A DNA stretch of 32,046 nt from a bacterium (GTDB lineage: Bacteria; Bacillota_I; Bacilli_A; RF39; UBA660), in NCBI GenBank assembly GCA_030539175.1, contig JAUNSN010000013.1:1-32046 (forward strand), given 5' to 3'. The notes below the pieces were generated by a model. That model was not told the DNA's origin, did no database searches, and was given only the letters and a program-made list of their open reading frames with translations. A program made the position numbers and the translations under genes. Shown here in pieces: positions 1-6,966 of this stretch (within the stretch, counting starts at the first letter, position 1; the number at the start of each line of letters is the position of its first letter).

Positions 1-314
<314 letters not shown>

Positions 315-376
315 TAATTATTATTCAATTTGATATACACATTATCTTGTTTTCAGAGAACAAAATTCTCTATATT

Positions 377-483
377 ATATTGGTGATAATAGCAAAGTGG
401 TTCACCTGTTCCCATCCCGAACACAGAAGTTAAGCACTTTAGCGCCGACGATAGTGTATGCGAAAATAGGACGTTGCCAATAT
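377..483 (+). rRNA. 5S ribosomal RNA
   Basis: The segment contains the hallmark 5S motif CCCATCCCGAACACAGAAGT (411-430) followed by TTAAG. The two ends pair with each other (ATATTGG at 377-383 with CCAATAT at 477-483), which gives a molecule of about 107 nt, the usual size. It follows the 23S gene in the same direction. The exact ends are inferred from helix I pairing. Confidence 0.95.
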
Positions 484-498
484 TTTTTTTGTTTATAT

Positions 499-521
499 CG
501 TTGATATATATCAACGTTTTT
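499..521 (+). terminator. rRNA operon terminator
   Basis: A perfect palindrome (CGTTGATAT/ATATCAACG, 499-516) is followed at once by a T run, 16 bases after the 5S gene. It is a typical intrinsic terminator for the rRNA operon. Confidence 0.8.
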
Positions 522-586
522 ATATGTTCTAAAAACTTTATTACCAAAACTTTGATCTAAATATCGATATCTATTGTTATTAAAAT

Positions 587-616
587 TTGACAATATATAA
601 TAATATATGATATTAT
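587..616 (+). promoter_or_regulatory. SigA-type promoter
   Basis: TTGACA (587-592) and TATTAT (611-616) are separated by 18 bp. They lie just upstream of the gene starting at 641 and after the rRNA terminator, so that gene has its own promoter. Confidence 0.6.
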
Positions 617-640
617 TTATAGCATGAAAGGACCAAGATT

Positions 641-1447
641 ATGAAAAATGAAAGTAATTTAGTTATAAAAATTGTTGCTATAATTTGTATAATCGCAGTG
701 ATTGGTATAGTAATTATAAATGTTTTTAAACCAAAATGGTTTGAAGAAAAAGTTAAACCAGTTGATTCAAACGTTAATACACTTGATAGTGAACAATTAA
801 AAAATGTTGACTACTTTTTAACATTAATCAAAGGTTACAACCTCGATTATTTAGATCAAGAGAATAAAAGCAATATTTCCAACTTTAATAACTTAACAAA
901 TAAAACAAATTGGCTCTTAGGAACTTATAATTTGATTTAAATAGATAAAATAAAATTAGCGACGATAACCGAAAAATTAAAAACTATATTTGGTACATCG
1001 ATAAACTTTCAACCACAAAATTTGGTTGATGAAACCAGCAATGAAATTATATATAGTTACAATGAAACAGAAAAAGAATTTGTAGTAAATCCCGACTTTG
1101 ATCAAAGTGTTTTTGATACACCTGTTGTCTCGATTAACCACAAATTAGTAAATTATAATTATGAAAATAACCAATATATAATAACAATTAACAAGTTGTT
1201 TTATGTATTAGAAAATGATAGAATAAGTAACGACTTCTATGGGAGTTATACTGATGCGGTAAGTCGAACTAACGTAATATTTTCTTATCAATCAGATGAA
1301 GATATAACTAACGAAGAATTAATAGATTATGCGACAAATTACTATAACAATAATTACAGTGATTTGTTTACAAAATTAAAACAATATCAATATATCTTTA
1401 TTAAAAATAACAACGATTATATTCTTAAGGAATATATAATAAGATAA
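641..1447 (+). pseudogene. membrane-anchored protein interrupted by an in-frame TAA
   Basis: Two open stretches, 641-940 (99 codons) and 941-1447, lie in the same reading frame and are separated only by one TAA (938-940). The sequence after the stop (IDKIKLATITEKLKTIF...) continues like normal protein with no start codon or ribosome site of its own. The simplest reading is one gene of about 268 codons with a nonsense mutation; one base change from CAA, AAA or GAA would be enough. The N-terminus has a single hydrophobic anchor (about residues 8-27) followed by a polar, Asn/Tyr-rich extracytoplasmic part. I do not recognise the family. AAAGGA precedes the ATG at 641. Either the gene is freshly inactivated, the base is a sequencing error, or the stop is read through. 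The first two are more likely. Confidence 0.7.
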
Positions 1448-1480
1448 AACTCATATTATTTATATTATGAGTTTTTGTTT
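1446..1480. terminator. bidirectional terminator between convergent genes
   Basis: The stem AAAACTCATA / TATGAGTTTT (1446-1455 with 1466-1475) has T-rich flanks on both strands. It sits between the plus-strand gene ending at 1447 and the minus-strand DUF378 gene ending at 1490. Confidence 0.7.
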
Positions 1481-1489
1481 TAAAATAGT

Positions 1490-1684
1490 TTAATCTAAAT
1501 CTTTAGGCAGTATTGCAAAACACAAAACTCCAGCAGCCATTATAACAATATAAATTATTCTTGTTAATAAAGAACCTTCTTTAAATAAAAAAGCAACTAA
1601 ATCAAAATCAAACATACCAACTAATCCCCAATTTATTGCACCAACAATAATCAATACCAATGCTACTTTTAATAATTTATTCAT
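1490..1684 (-). CDS. DUF378 small membrane protein
   Basis: A 64-residue protein with two transmembrane helices (about residues 6-26 and 40-60). The spacing of NWGLVG after the first helix and the short loop FDFDLV are characteristic of the DUF378 family (YuzA-like), small inner-membrane proteins of unknown role found widely in Firmicutes. The start is supported by an AAAGGAGG ribosome-binding site just upstream on the minus strand (around 1690). It is a stand-alone gene facing the broken gene at 641-1447. The family assignment is strong, but the biochemical function is not known for the family. Confidence 0.85.
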   Translation of the reverse strand: MNKLLKVALVLIIVGAINWGLVGMFDFDLVAFLFKEGSLLTRIIYIVIMAAGVLCFAILPKDLD

Positions 1685-1797
1685 AAAATCCTCCTTTTAC
1701 CATTATTTTGCCATTAATTGCACTTATTATACATTATAAATAACATATTTTCATTTTTTTTGTATATGATTTATTAGAAAGAAAAATGGGGTGATTT

Positions 1798-2799
1798 ATG
1801 AAAAGAAAATTATTTTTTCTAATTATAGTGTTAAGTTTTGTGCTGGTTGGATGTGGTAAAAAGACAGATAAAGATATATTAAAGGAGTTAACTAAAAAAA
1901 TAGAGAATGCAACAAGTTACTATATAGAGGGCAATATGGATATCATTAACAATGAAGATACATATAATTATCAAGTTAATGTATCACATAAAAAAGAGGA
2001 CTATTACAAAGTATACTTAAAAAACCAATCCAATAATCATGAACAAATAATTTTAAGAAATAAGGATGGTGTCTATGTAGTAACACCATCACTAAACAAG
2101 AGTTTTAAATTTCAAAGTGAATGGCCATATAATAATTCTCAAGTATATTTATTAAAATCTATCATTAATGATATAAATAATGATGAGAATAAAAGCTTTG
2201 AAGAAAAAGATGGATACTACATTTTTACATCAAAAGTTAACTTTCCTAATAATTTAAAGTTAAATAAACAATTGGTTTTTATAGATAAAAGTTTAAATAT
2301 AAAAGAAATACAAGTATTAGATGAAAATAACAATTTACAAATAAAAATGACATTTAATAAAATTGATTATAAATCAGAATTTAAAGAAAATTATTTTGAA
2401 TTAAATACCAATTTAGAATCTTCAATAAAAGATGAAGAAAATTTTAAGGAAGTAACTTCAATAGAAGATGTTATATACCCAATGTATTTACCAACTAACA
2501 CATATTTAACCAGCCGTGATACAGTAGCAACTGATAGTGGAGAGAGACTAATTTTAACATTTGACGGTGATAGTCCATTTATGTTGATTGAAGAAACAGT
2601 TAAATATGAGGATGAACACATTACAATACCAACTTATGGTACACCAGATATGCTAGTAGATACAATTGCTACAATTAGTGATAATTCAATTAATTGGTTC
2701 AGTAATGGAATAGAATACTATGTTATATCAGATGTATTAGCTAAAAACGAATTGTTGGATATAGCAAGATCTATTAGTGTAATTCCTGTTTCAAAATAA
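1798..2799 (+). CDS. lipoprotein with LolA-like fold and DUF4367-like C-terminus
   Basis: A 333-residue lipoprotein. The N-terminus is a type II signal peptide (MKRKLFFLIIVLSFVLVGC) with lipobox LVGC and lipidated Cys19, so it should be anchored on the outer face of the membrane. Residues of about 30-210 (a run of beta-strand-like segments beginning DKDILKELTKKIENATSYYI) resemble the LolA/GerS-type lipoprotein fold, in which a threshold of hydrophobic and threonine-rich strands surrounds a half-barrel. Residues of about 225-333 (MYLPTNTYLTSRDT... ISVIP) resemble the DUF4367-type domain found at the C-terminus of surface regulators in Firmicutes. Both assignments are by pattern, not by search. 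A GGGGTG site precedes the ATG. It is a single-gene unit with its own terminator downstream. The ligand or partner is unknown. Confidence 0.7.
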   Translation: MKRKLFFLIIVLSFVLVGCGKKTDKDILKELTKKIENATSYYIEGNMDIINNEDTYNYQVNVSHKKEDYYKVYLKNQSNNHEQIILRNKDGVYVVTPSLNKSFKFQSEWPYNNSQVYLLKSIINDINNDENKSFEEKDGYYIFTSKVNFPNNLKLNKQLVFIDKSLNIKEIQVLDENNNLQIKMTFNKIDYKSEFKENYFELNTNLESSIKDEENFKEVTSIEDVIYPMYLPTNTYLTSRDTVATDSGERLILTFDGDSPFMLIEETVKYEDEHITIPTYGTPDMLVDTIATISDNSINWFSNGIEYYVISDVLAKNELLDIARSISVIPVSK

Positions 2800-2803
2800 A
2801 AAG

Positions 2804-2839
2804 TTATAGAAATTAAGATAGTAATTTCTATAATTTTTT
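2804..2839 (+). terminator. intrinsic terminator
   Basis: A perfect 12-bp stem (2804-2815 with 2822-2833), a 6-base loop and a six-T run (2834-2839) follow the lipoprotein stop codon directly. Confidence 0.85.
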
Positions 2840-2874
2840 AATATATATATAACTTATTCAAAAGTTAAATAGCC

Positions 2875-2912
2875 ATTATAATTAATAAAACAATAAAATT
2901 ATTAATTATGAT
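2875..2912. repeat. inverted repeat upstream of the 2986 gene
   Basis: ATAATTAATAA (2878-2888) and TTATTAATTAT (2899-2909) are perfect reverse complements separated by 10 bases, and the symmetry extends weakly outward. There is no T run, so it is not an obvious terminator. It lies about 25 bp upstream of the -35 box and could be an operator, or chance in AT-rich DNA. Confidence 0.35.
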
Positions 2913-2933
2913 GTAAAGATATTGTTAAGATAA

Positions 2934-2962
2934 TTTACTTTTATTATAAAAAATGCTATAAT
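2934..2962 (+). promoter_or_regulatory. extended -10 promoter
   Basis: TTTACT (2934-2939), 17 bp, then TATAAT (2957-2962) preceded by TGC (extended -10). It drives the gene at 2986. Confidence 0.65.
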
Positions 2963-2985
2963 TACAACAGAAAGAAGGAGAAAAT

Positions 2986-3510
2986 ATGGGAAGAGAAGAA
3001 AGAAAGAAAAGGCAAACACTAAATAAAATAAATGAAAACCCAAATAGTAATAGCGAATTGAAGAAATTTATCATCATAGCAGCAATAATTCTTGGAGTTT
3101 ATGTCATCGCATATTTGATTATAGGTATATTTGTCACAAAAGAAATTGATTTATCATCTTTAATTAAAAATGAAGAAGAAAGCGAAAAAGTTATAATTGA
3201 TTCGAGTCATATTTTGGCAAGCGAAACTTTTAAGTTAAAAGATGAAACATACTATGTATATTTTAATAGTTACGAAGAAGCCAATAGTAATATTGAGTTA
3301 ATTATTACAAATTATTTATCAAATGAAAAAGTATATAGAGTAGATACAGATTCAGTATTTAATAATAAATATGTTACAGAAGAAACAAATAAAAGTGCAC
3401 AAAATATAGAGCAATTAAAAGTTAAAGAACCAACAATTATAAAAATTGAAGCAGGGGAAAATGTTTTATATTTAGAGGGTGAGGAAACGATAACAGAGTA
3501 TTTTAAATAA
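2986..3510 (+). CDS. membrane-anchored thioredoxin-fold-like protein without CXXC
   Basis: A 174-residue bitopic protein with a basic cytoplasmic N-terminus (MGREERKKRQ), one transmembrane helix (about residues 27-49) and an extracytoplasmic domain. The domain pattern recalls thioredoxin-like accessory proteins of Firmicutes: a strand ETYYVYFNS where a CXXC segment would follow, then KVYRVDTDS, then LKVKEPTIIKI with a Pro where thioredoxins have the cis-Pro, then a final GEETITEYF helix. The expected cysteines are absent (the local sequence is FNSYEEANS), so a redox role is unlikely. This is inference from motif spacing. The start is supported by GAAGGAG seven bases upstream. The HAD gene follows 18 bases later and is probably co-transcribed. 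Confidence 0.6.
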   Translation: MGREERKKRQTLNKINENPNSNSELKKFIIIAAIILGVYVIAYLIIGIFVTKEIDLSSLIKNEEESEKVIIDSSHILASETFKLKDETYYVYFNSYEEANSNIELIITNYLSNEKVYRVDTDSVFNNKYVTEETNKSAQNIEQLKVKEPTIIKIEAGENVLYLEGEETITEYFK

Positions 3511-3528
3511 ATATAAAGGTGGGGGAAT

Positions 3529-4074
3529 ATGGCAACAATCTATATTGATTTTGATGGAGTTATACTTGATACTAATGATTTAATAGATGATTTTCGAGAT
3601 ATTGTTCGGTATAAAAATAATTTGTCTAAAGATGAAGATGTTGAAAAATATCTTAATAATATGAATTGGTATGGTATCTTATCAAGAGCAAGGATAATAG
3701 AAAATAGTATTAATCACATAAAACAACTGCAAAATGAAAAGCTATTTAAGATTATAATACTAACTAAGTATAATACTTTCACAGAAAGGGCTTCTAAGGA
3801 TTATATCATCAAAAAATTGTTTAATCCAAATGGGATAGAGATTGTATTTGTACCATGTTATGTTCATAAATGTGAAGTAGTATGTCCTAAAGGGAATATA
3901 CTTATTGATGATTATATAGAAAATTTAATTGCGTGGCATCAAGCAGGGGGAATAGCAATAAAGTTTTCCGATGGAAATAAAATATCATCATTTCCACGAA
4001 TAACTAATATAGGGGAAATAACAGAAAAATGTTACAAACTATATCCTCAACGAATAAAAAAGTCAAAAATTTAA
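3529..4074 (+). CDS. HAD-superfamily phosphatase (5'-nucleotidase-like)
   Basis: A 181-residue protein starting with the HAD motif I DFDGVILDT (residues 7-15: nucleophile Asp7, general acid/base Asp9). Motif II is near IIILTK (about residue 79), and motif IV-like acidic residues occur in GNILIDDYIENL (Asp132, Asp133), after which comes a WHQAGGIAIKF turn typical of NT5C/5'-nucleotidase-like HAD proteins. It should be a cytoplasmic Mg-dependent phosphatase, perhaps acting on nucleotides or another small phosphate ester, but the substrate cannot be read from sequence. GGTGGGGG lies just before the ATG. The gene is 18 bases downstream of the 2986 gene in the same direction and ends just ahead of the tRNA-His promoter. 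Confidence 0.75.
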   Translation: MATIYIDFDGVILDTNDLIDDFRDIVRYKNNLSKDEDVEKYLNNMNWYGILSRARIIENSINHIKQLQNEKLFKIIILTKYNTFTERASKDYIIKKLFNPNGIEIVFVPCYVHKCEVVCPKGNILIDDYIENLIAWHQAGGIAIKFSDGNKISSFPRITNIGEITEKCYKLYPQRIKKSKI

Positions 4075-4103
4075 TTGATAAATTAACATATATGTGATAT
4101 CAT
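4075..4103 (+). promoter_or_regulatory. promoter of tRNA-His
   Basis: TTGATA (4075-4080), 17 bp, TATCAT (4098-4103) with TGA before the -10 box; the tRNA begins 15 bases later. Confidence 0.6.
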
Positions 4104-4117
4104 ATATATGTTCTTAT

Positions 4118-4194
4118 GGCGGTATTGGTGAAGTGGTTAACACGCTAGATTGTGGCTCTAGTACTCGTGGGTTCGATTCCCACATATCGCCCCA
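4118..4194 (+). tRNA. tRNA-His (GUG)
   Basis: The anticodon loop TTGTGGC gives anticodon GTG at 4152-4154. The T arm GGGTTCGATTCCC is intact. The acceptor stem GCGGTAT (4119-4125) pairs with ATATCGC (one G-T pair), which leaves an encoded G-1 at 4118 facing C73 at 4191. That is the identity element specific to bacterial tRNA-His. CCA (4192-4194) is encoded. Confidence 0.97.
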
Positions 4195-4232
4195 GAAGGA
4201 AATTTACGCACACCTTTGTGCGATAGTAAGTA

Positions 4233-4270
4233 AAAGTTCGTAATACTTGGTATTATGGACTTTTTCTTTT
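4233..4270 (+). terminator. terminator hairpin / leader of the 4290 gene
   Basis: A 14-bp stem (4233-4246 with 4250-4263, two G-T pairs), a 3-base loop and a T-rich tail lie downstream of tRNA-His. The hairpin ends only about 20 bases before the ATG at 4290, so it can end the tRNA transcript and can also act as a leader attenuator for the next gene. A smaller hairpin CGCACA/TGTGCG (4207-4222) precedes it. Confidence 0.7.
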
Positions 4271-4289
4271 CGTAAAGGTGGTGAGTTTA

Positions 4290-4598
4290 ATGAGAAACGT
4301 GTCCATAAAAACTTTAGAATTTCCTTTGTGTGTAAAAAATAAAATATTAAGAATTAGAAATATTACCAAATTAAATATAGAATATATTTCAGGGAAGAAT
4401 ATCATATTTAAAAATACTAATTTAGGTATTAAAGAACCTCATAAAATAATCATTAGTAATGATAATCAAGGAATAGTATTACTTTGTTATGATGATACTG
4501 ATACAACACTTTATAGAGAGGACTTATCTCATATAATTACATTAAATGAACTTACAAGAATAATTGAGTATTTATTAGAAAAAAACAAAAGAATTTAA
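4290..4598 (+). CDS. uncharacterised small protein, paralogue of the 6185 gene
   Basis: About 102 residues if it starts at ATG 4290, which has AAAGGTGGTGAG five to fifteen bases upstream; a GTG at 4278 falls inside that ribosome site and is unlikely. No signal peptide or transmembrane segment. I do not recognise a domain. The C-terminal half (KEPHKIIISNDNQGIVLLCYDDTDTTLY...) clearly matches the protein at 6185-6511 (IEPHRFIIEINDIALVLLCYDNLNLYLY...), with a shared (I/K)EPH(K/R) and VLLCYD core and a closing amphipathic helix. Both genes sit directly behind terminator-like hairpins in the same island. The fold looks like a small alpha/beta domain. Function is unknown. Confidence 0.65.
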   Translation: MRNVSIKTLEFPLCVKNKILRIRNITKLNIEYISGKNIIFKNTNLGIKEPHKIIISNDNQGIVLLCYDDTDTTLYREDLSHIITLNELTRIIEYLLEKNKRI

Positions 4599-5018
4599 AA
4601 AATTATAAAAGAAAACAAACTTATGTATTTATGCAATGTATAAAATGTCCTAAATGTAATACAATTATGGGTGGATGCTCATACAGGTAAAAAACATTGT
4701 TATTATCAATGTTCTAATTGTAAAACTAGAATTAGTGAAAAGAAAATAGAAAAACAAATGGTTAACTTTTTAGATGATATGTTAGATTTTTTCTTATTGA
4801 TTGATAACACTTACAAACCATATATTTATAAAGATACAGATAATGAAATTAAAAAGTGTAATAAAATAATTGAAGAATTAAATATTAAGGAAAAAAGAAT
4901 AAAGAAAGCATTTGTAGATGGTGTAGTTGAAGAAATTGAATTAAAAGATGAATTAGATTTTATAAAAAATCAAAAGATAGTAACAATAGAAAAACTTAAA
5001 AATTTAGAAATAAAATAG
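4592..5018 (+). pseudogene. C-terminal remnant of a large serine recombinase
   Basis: Only the zinc-ribbon and coiled-coil end of a large serine recombinase is left. In one frame, 4592 to about 4668 reads YVFMQCIKCPKCNTIMGG, the first CXXC of the recombinase zinc beta-ribbon. A frameshift near 4668 moves to the frame 4671-5018, which reads KKHCYYQCSNCKTRI, the second Cys pair, and then a Lys/Glu-rich coiled coil (about residues 60-115 of that frame). The catalytic resolvase domain and the DNA-binding recombinase domain are absent. The remnant overlaps the end of the 4290 gene and abuts a 5'-truncated YhcG gene. It indicates that a mobile element once entered next to tRNA-His and then decayed. 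Confidence 0.75.
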
Positions 5019-5038
5019 CTTATGAAGTAAATAATACT

Positions 5039-5956
5039 ATGTTATTAGCATACTGGAATGTTGGTAGAATTATTGTTGAAAATGAACAAAATGGAAATAT
5101 TAAAGCTGAATATGGCAAACAAATTTTAAAAGAACTTTCAAAGGAATTAAAAAAGATTTTAGGTTCTGGGTTTTCGGTATCTAATCTTCAATATATGCGT
5201 AGATTTTATCTTAAATATCCAAAACAACAGACACTGTCTGTTAAATTAAGTTGGTCTCATTATTGTGAGCTTTTAAGTATTGAAAATGATGATGAAAGAT
5301 GTTTTTATGAAAAAGAATGTGTCAATTCAAATTGGAGTGTTAGAGAGTTGAAAAGACAATTAGAAACATCTTTGTTTGAAAGATTATTATTATCTGAAGG
5401 TAAAGACAATAAGAAAAAAGTTTATGAACTTGCGAAAGCTGGACAATCTTTAAATACCCCAGAGGATATGCTAAAAGAACCATATGTGTTTGAATTTTTA
5501 GATATTAAAGAATCAAAACCTATTCTCGAAAAAGATTTAGAAATAAAATTAGTAAAACACATGGAAGAATTCTTATTAGAATTAGGTAAAGGTTTTATGT
5601 TTGTCGGCACTCAACAAAGAATAACTTTAGGAAATACTCACTATTATGTAGATATGGTCTTTTACAACAAAATTTTAAAATGTTATGTTTTAATTGATTT
5701 GAAAATAGGACAAATGAAACCAGAATATGCTGGTCAAATGAATATGTATCTAAATTATTACAATGAAGAAATAAATGATGAATTTGATAATAAGCCAATT
5801 GGTATTATACTTTGTAAAAGCAAGAAAGAAGTAGCAATGGAATATGCATTAGGTGGTTTATCTAATAATGTATTTGCATCAACATATACATATTATATAC
5901 CAAGGAAAGATGAATTGATTAGTGAAGTTGAAAAAATTTTAAATGAAAAAAACTAG
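5039..5956 (+). CDS. YhcG/DUF1016 PDDEXK nuclease, 5' end probably lost
   Basis: A 305-residue YhcG-family protein. The N-terminal DUF1016 domain (YWNVGRIIVE, then KELSKELKKILGSGFSVSNLQ, LSWSHYCELL) and the C-terminal PD-(D/E)XK nuclease domain (VDMVFYNKILKCYVLIDLK, residues about 203-222) are both visible. Family members usually begin 20-30 residues earlier. The upstream in-frame codons (KIAYEVNNT) still match the family but run into a stop at 4997-4999 inside the recombinase remnant, and no Shine-Dalgarno site lies before ATG 5039. The gene has therefore probably lost its start at a recombination junction and may be silent. Intact relatives are often near restriction-modification and other defence genes. 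The open frame has stayed clean for 300 codons, so the damage is recent or the protein is still made. Confidence 0.7.
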   Translation: MLLAYWNVGRIIVENEQNGNIKAEYGKQILKELSKELKKILGSGFSVSNLQYMRRFYLKYPKQQTLSVKLSWSHYCELLSIENDDERCFYEKECVNSNWSVRELKRQLETSLFERLLLSEGKDNKKKVYELAKAGQSLNTPEDMLKEPYVFEFLDIKESKPILEKDLEIKLVKHMEEFLLELGKGFMFVGTQQRITLGNTHYYVDMVFYNKILKCYVLIDLKIGQMKPEYAGQMNMYLNYYNEEINDEFDNKPIGIILCKSKKEVAMEYALGGLSNNVFASTYTYYIPRKDELISEVEKILNEKN

Positions 5957-5987
5957 GAATTATTGAAACAGAAAAATAATACCAATA

Positions 5988-6016
5988 TGGTTTTTAAAAG
6001 ACAAGTATGCTATAAT
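5988..6016 (+). promoter_or_regulatory. extended -10 promoter for the leader RNA
   Basis: TATAAT (6011-6016) is preceded by TGC, a full extended -10, with a weak TGGTTT 17 bp upstream (5988-5993). Transcription would begin near 6023. Confidence 0.6.
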
Positions 6017-6022
6017 CAACTT

Positions 6023-6159
6023 ATCAAGTATTACAAAATACTTTTACTACTTGGGTGCAAAATTTATTTACTCATTGCCCCATTTATGGGAAAATCAAAC
6101 CTTTTGGTTTGTTTAATAGCTAAAAACTAGGAATTTCAATAGGAAATCCTAGCTTTTTT
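6023..6159 (+). ncRNA. candidate structured leader or small RNA
   Basis: Between a clear promoter and a clear terminator lies about 135 nt without a gene but with several nested stems: AAGTAT/ATACTT (6026-6043), GGG(T)GCAA with TTGCCCC (about 6053-6081, one bulged base), CAAACC/GGTTTG with a TTTT loop (about 6097-6112), and the final terminator stem. It could be a stand-alone small RNA or a regulatory leader for the gene at 6185. I do not match it to a known riboswitch class. Start and end are inferred from the promoter and T run. Confidence 0.45.
6122..6159 (+). terminator. terminator hairpin ahead of the 6185 gene
   Basis: CTAGG/CCTAG and ATTTC/GAAAT stems with one bulged A (6127-6152) are followed by six T (6154-6159). 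It lies 26 bases before the start codon at 6185, so readthrough would be needed for expression from the upstream promoter. Confidence 0.75.
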
Positions 6160-6184
6160 GCATATTAAAGAAAGGTTTGATAGT

Positions 6185-6511
6185 ATGAAATTTGAGAAAA
6201 TTGATATGCCAGTAAATAAGAATTTATATAATAAATTAAATAATATGTGCATATTTAATAATTTAAAGTTAGAATTTAAAAATGGAATAATATTTAAAAT
6301 TGATGATACAAATGTCAATTTTATAGAGCCTCATAGATTTATTATTGAAATAAATGATATAGCGTTAGTATTATTATGCTATGACAATTTGAATTTATAT
6401 TTATATGATAAAGATATTGTAGTAAATGTGCCCTTACTAAAAGAGTTGATAAATAAAATTAGGAGTAAAAAAGCCAGAGCCAGGAGATGTGGCAATGGCT
6501 TAGTTAATTAG
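6185..6511 (+). CDS. uncharacterised small protein, paralogue of the 4290 gene
   Basis: 108 residues from ATG 6185, which has AAAGAAAGG about nine bases upstream; the longer frame from TTG 6158 starts inside the terminator T run and is unlikely. The region IEPHRFIIEINDIALVLLCYD matches KEPHKIIISNDNQGIVLLCYD of the 4290 gene, and both end in a helix. The last residues (KKARARRCGNGLVN) are unlike the paralogue and lie in a stretch where AAAAAGCC...GGCTTTTT repeats pair across the stop codon (6467-6547), so this C-terminus may be foreign. No known domain, no membrane segment. The tight link to a leader hairpin is shared with its paralogue. Confidence 0.65.
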   Translation: MKFEKIDMPVNKNLYNKLNNMCIFNNLKLEFKNGIIFKIDDTNVNFIEPHRFIIEINDIALVLLCYDNLNLYLYDKDIVVNVPLLKELINKIRSKKARARRCGNGLVN

Positions 6512-6580
6512 AAGCATTTAGTACATCTATATAGGCTACGGCTTTTTCTTTATTGATAGTAGATAGTTTATTGATTTTGT

Positions 6581-6835
6581 TTAGCAGTATAAATCGTCGT
6601 CAGAAATATTATTAGGCTTAATGTCATTTATAGGCATATTATATTTAGTGCAGCATAAAAGATAGTCGATAGAAGTATTGTAGTAGTTTGCAAGTTTAAT
6701 TAGAATATCAGAAGATGGAAAAACTCTGCCTGTTTCATAAGAAGATATAGTTTCTTGGGTAATGTTTAAGTCCATAACGACTTTAGTATGTAGTAAGTTT
6801 TTGCTATTGCAAATTTGTTTTAAATTATTCTCCAC
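6581..6835 (-). CDS. XRE-family HTH transcriptional regulator
   Basis: An 84-residue Cro/C1-type helix-turn-helix protein. The HTH spans about residues 16-60, with the recognition segment ITQETISSYETGRVFPSSD followed by the ILIKLANYYNTSIDYLL helix that is diagnostic for XRE regulators. The start is GTG at 6833-6835, chosen because AAGGAGGG lies seven bases upstream. It is transcribed away from the 6967 gene and the two share a 130-bp intergenic region, so it probably controls itself and perhaps that gene. The acidic tail NDIKPNNISDDDLYC has no recognised domain. Confidence 0.85.
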   Translation of the reverse strand: MENNLKQICNSKNLLHTKVVMDLNITQETISSYETGRVFPSSDILIKLANYYNTSIDYLLCCTKYNMPINDIKPNNISDDDLYC

Positions 6836-6916
6836 GCACTTACCCTCCTTTATATATAATTTTAAAGTTATTAAAAATTAGTGATGGTAATATTAGTTAT
6901 ATTTATATAATCGATA

Positions 6917-6945
6917 TTGTATATTTTGCTAAAATAATATATAAT
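6917..6945 (+). promoter_or_regulatory. promoter of the 6967 gene
   Basis: TTGTAT (6917-6922), 17 bp, TATAAT (6940-6945), located 22 bases before the start codon and divergent from the XRE regulator. Confidence 0.6.
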
Positions 6946-6966
6946 TGTGTATAGAGAGGTGTAGAT

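Noticed and set aside
353-593. Small minus-strand proteins over the 5S gene
   Set aside because: They are reading frames on the reverse of a clear 5S rRNA and its terminator.
641-1447. Alternative genetic code or programmed stop readthrough
   Set aside because: TAA, TAG and TGA all end well-defined genes elsewhere in the window, so a reassigned stop is not supported.
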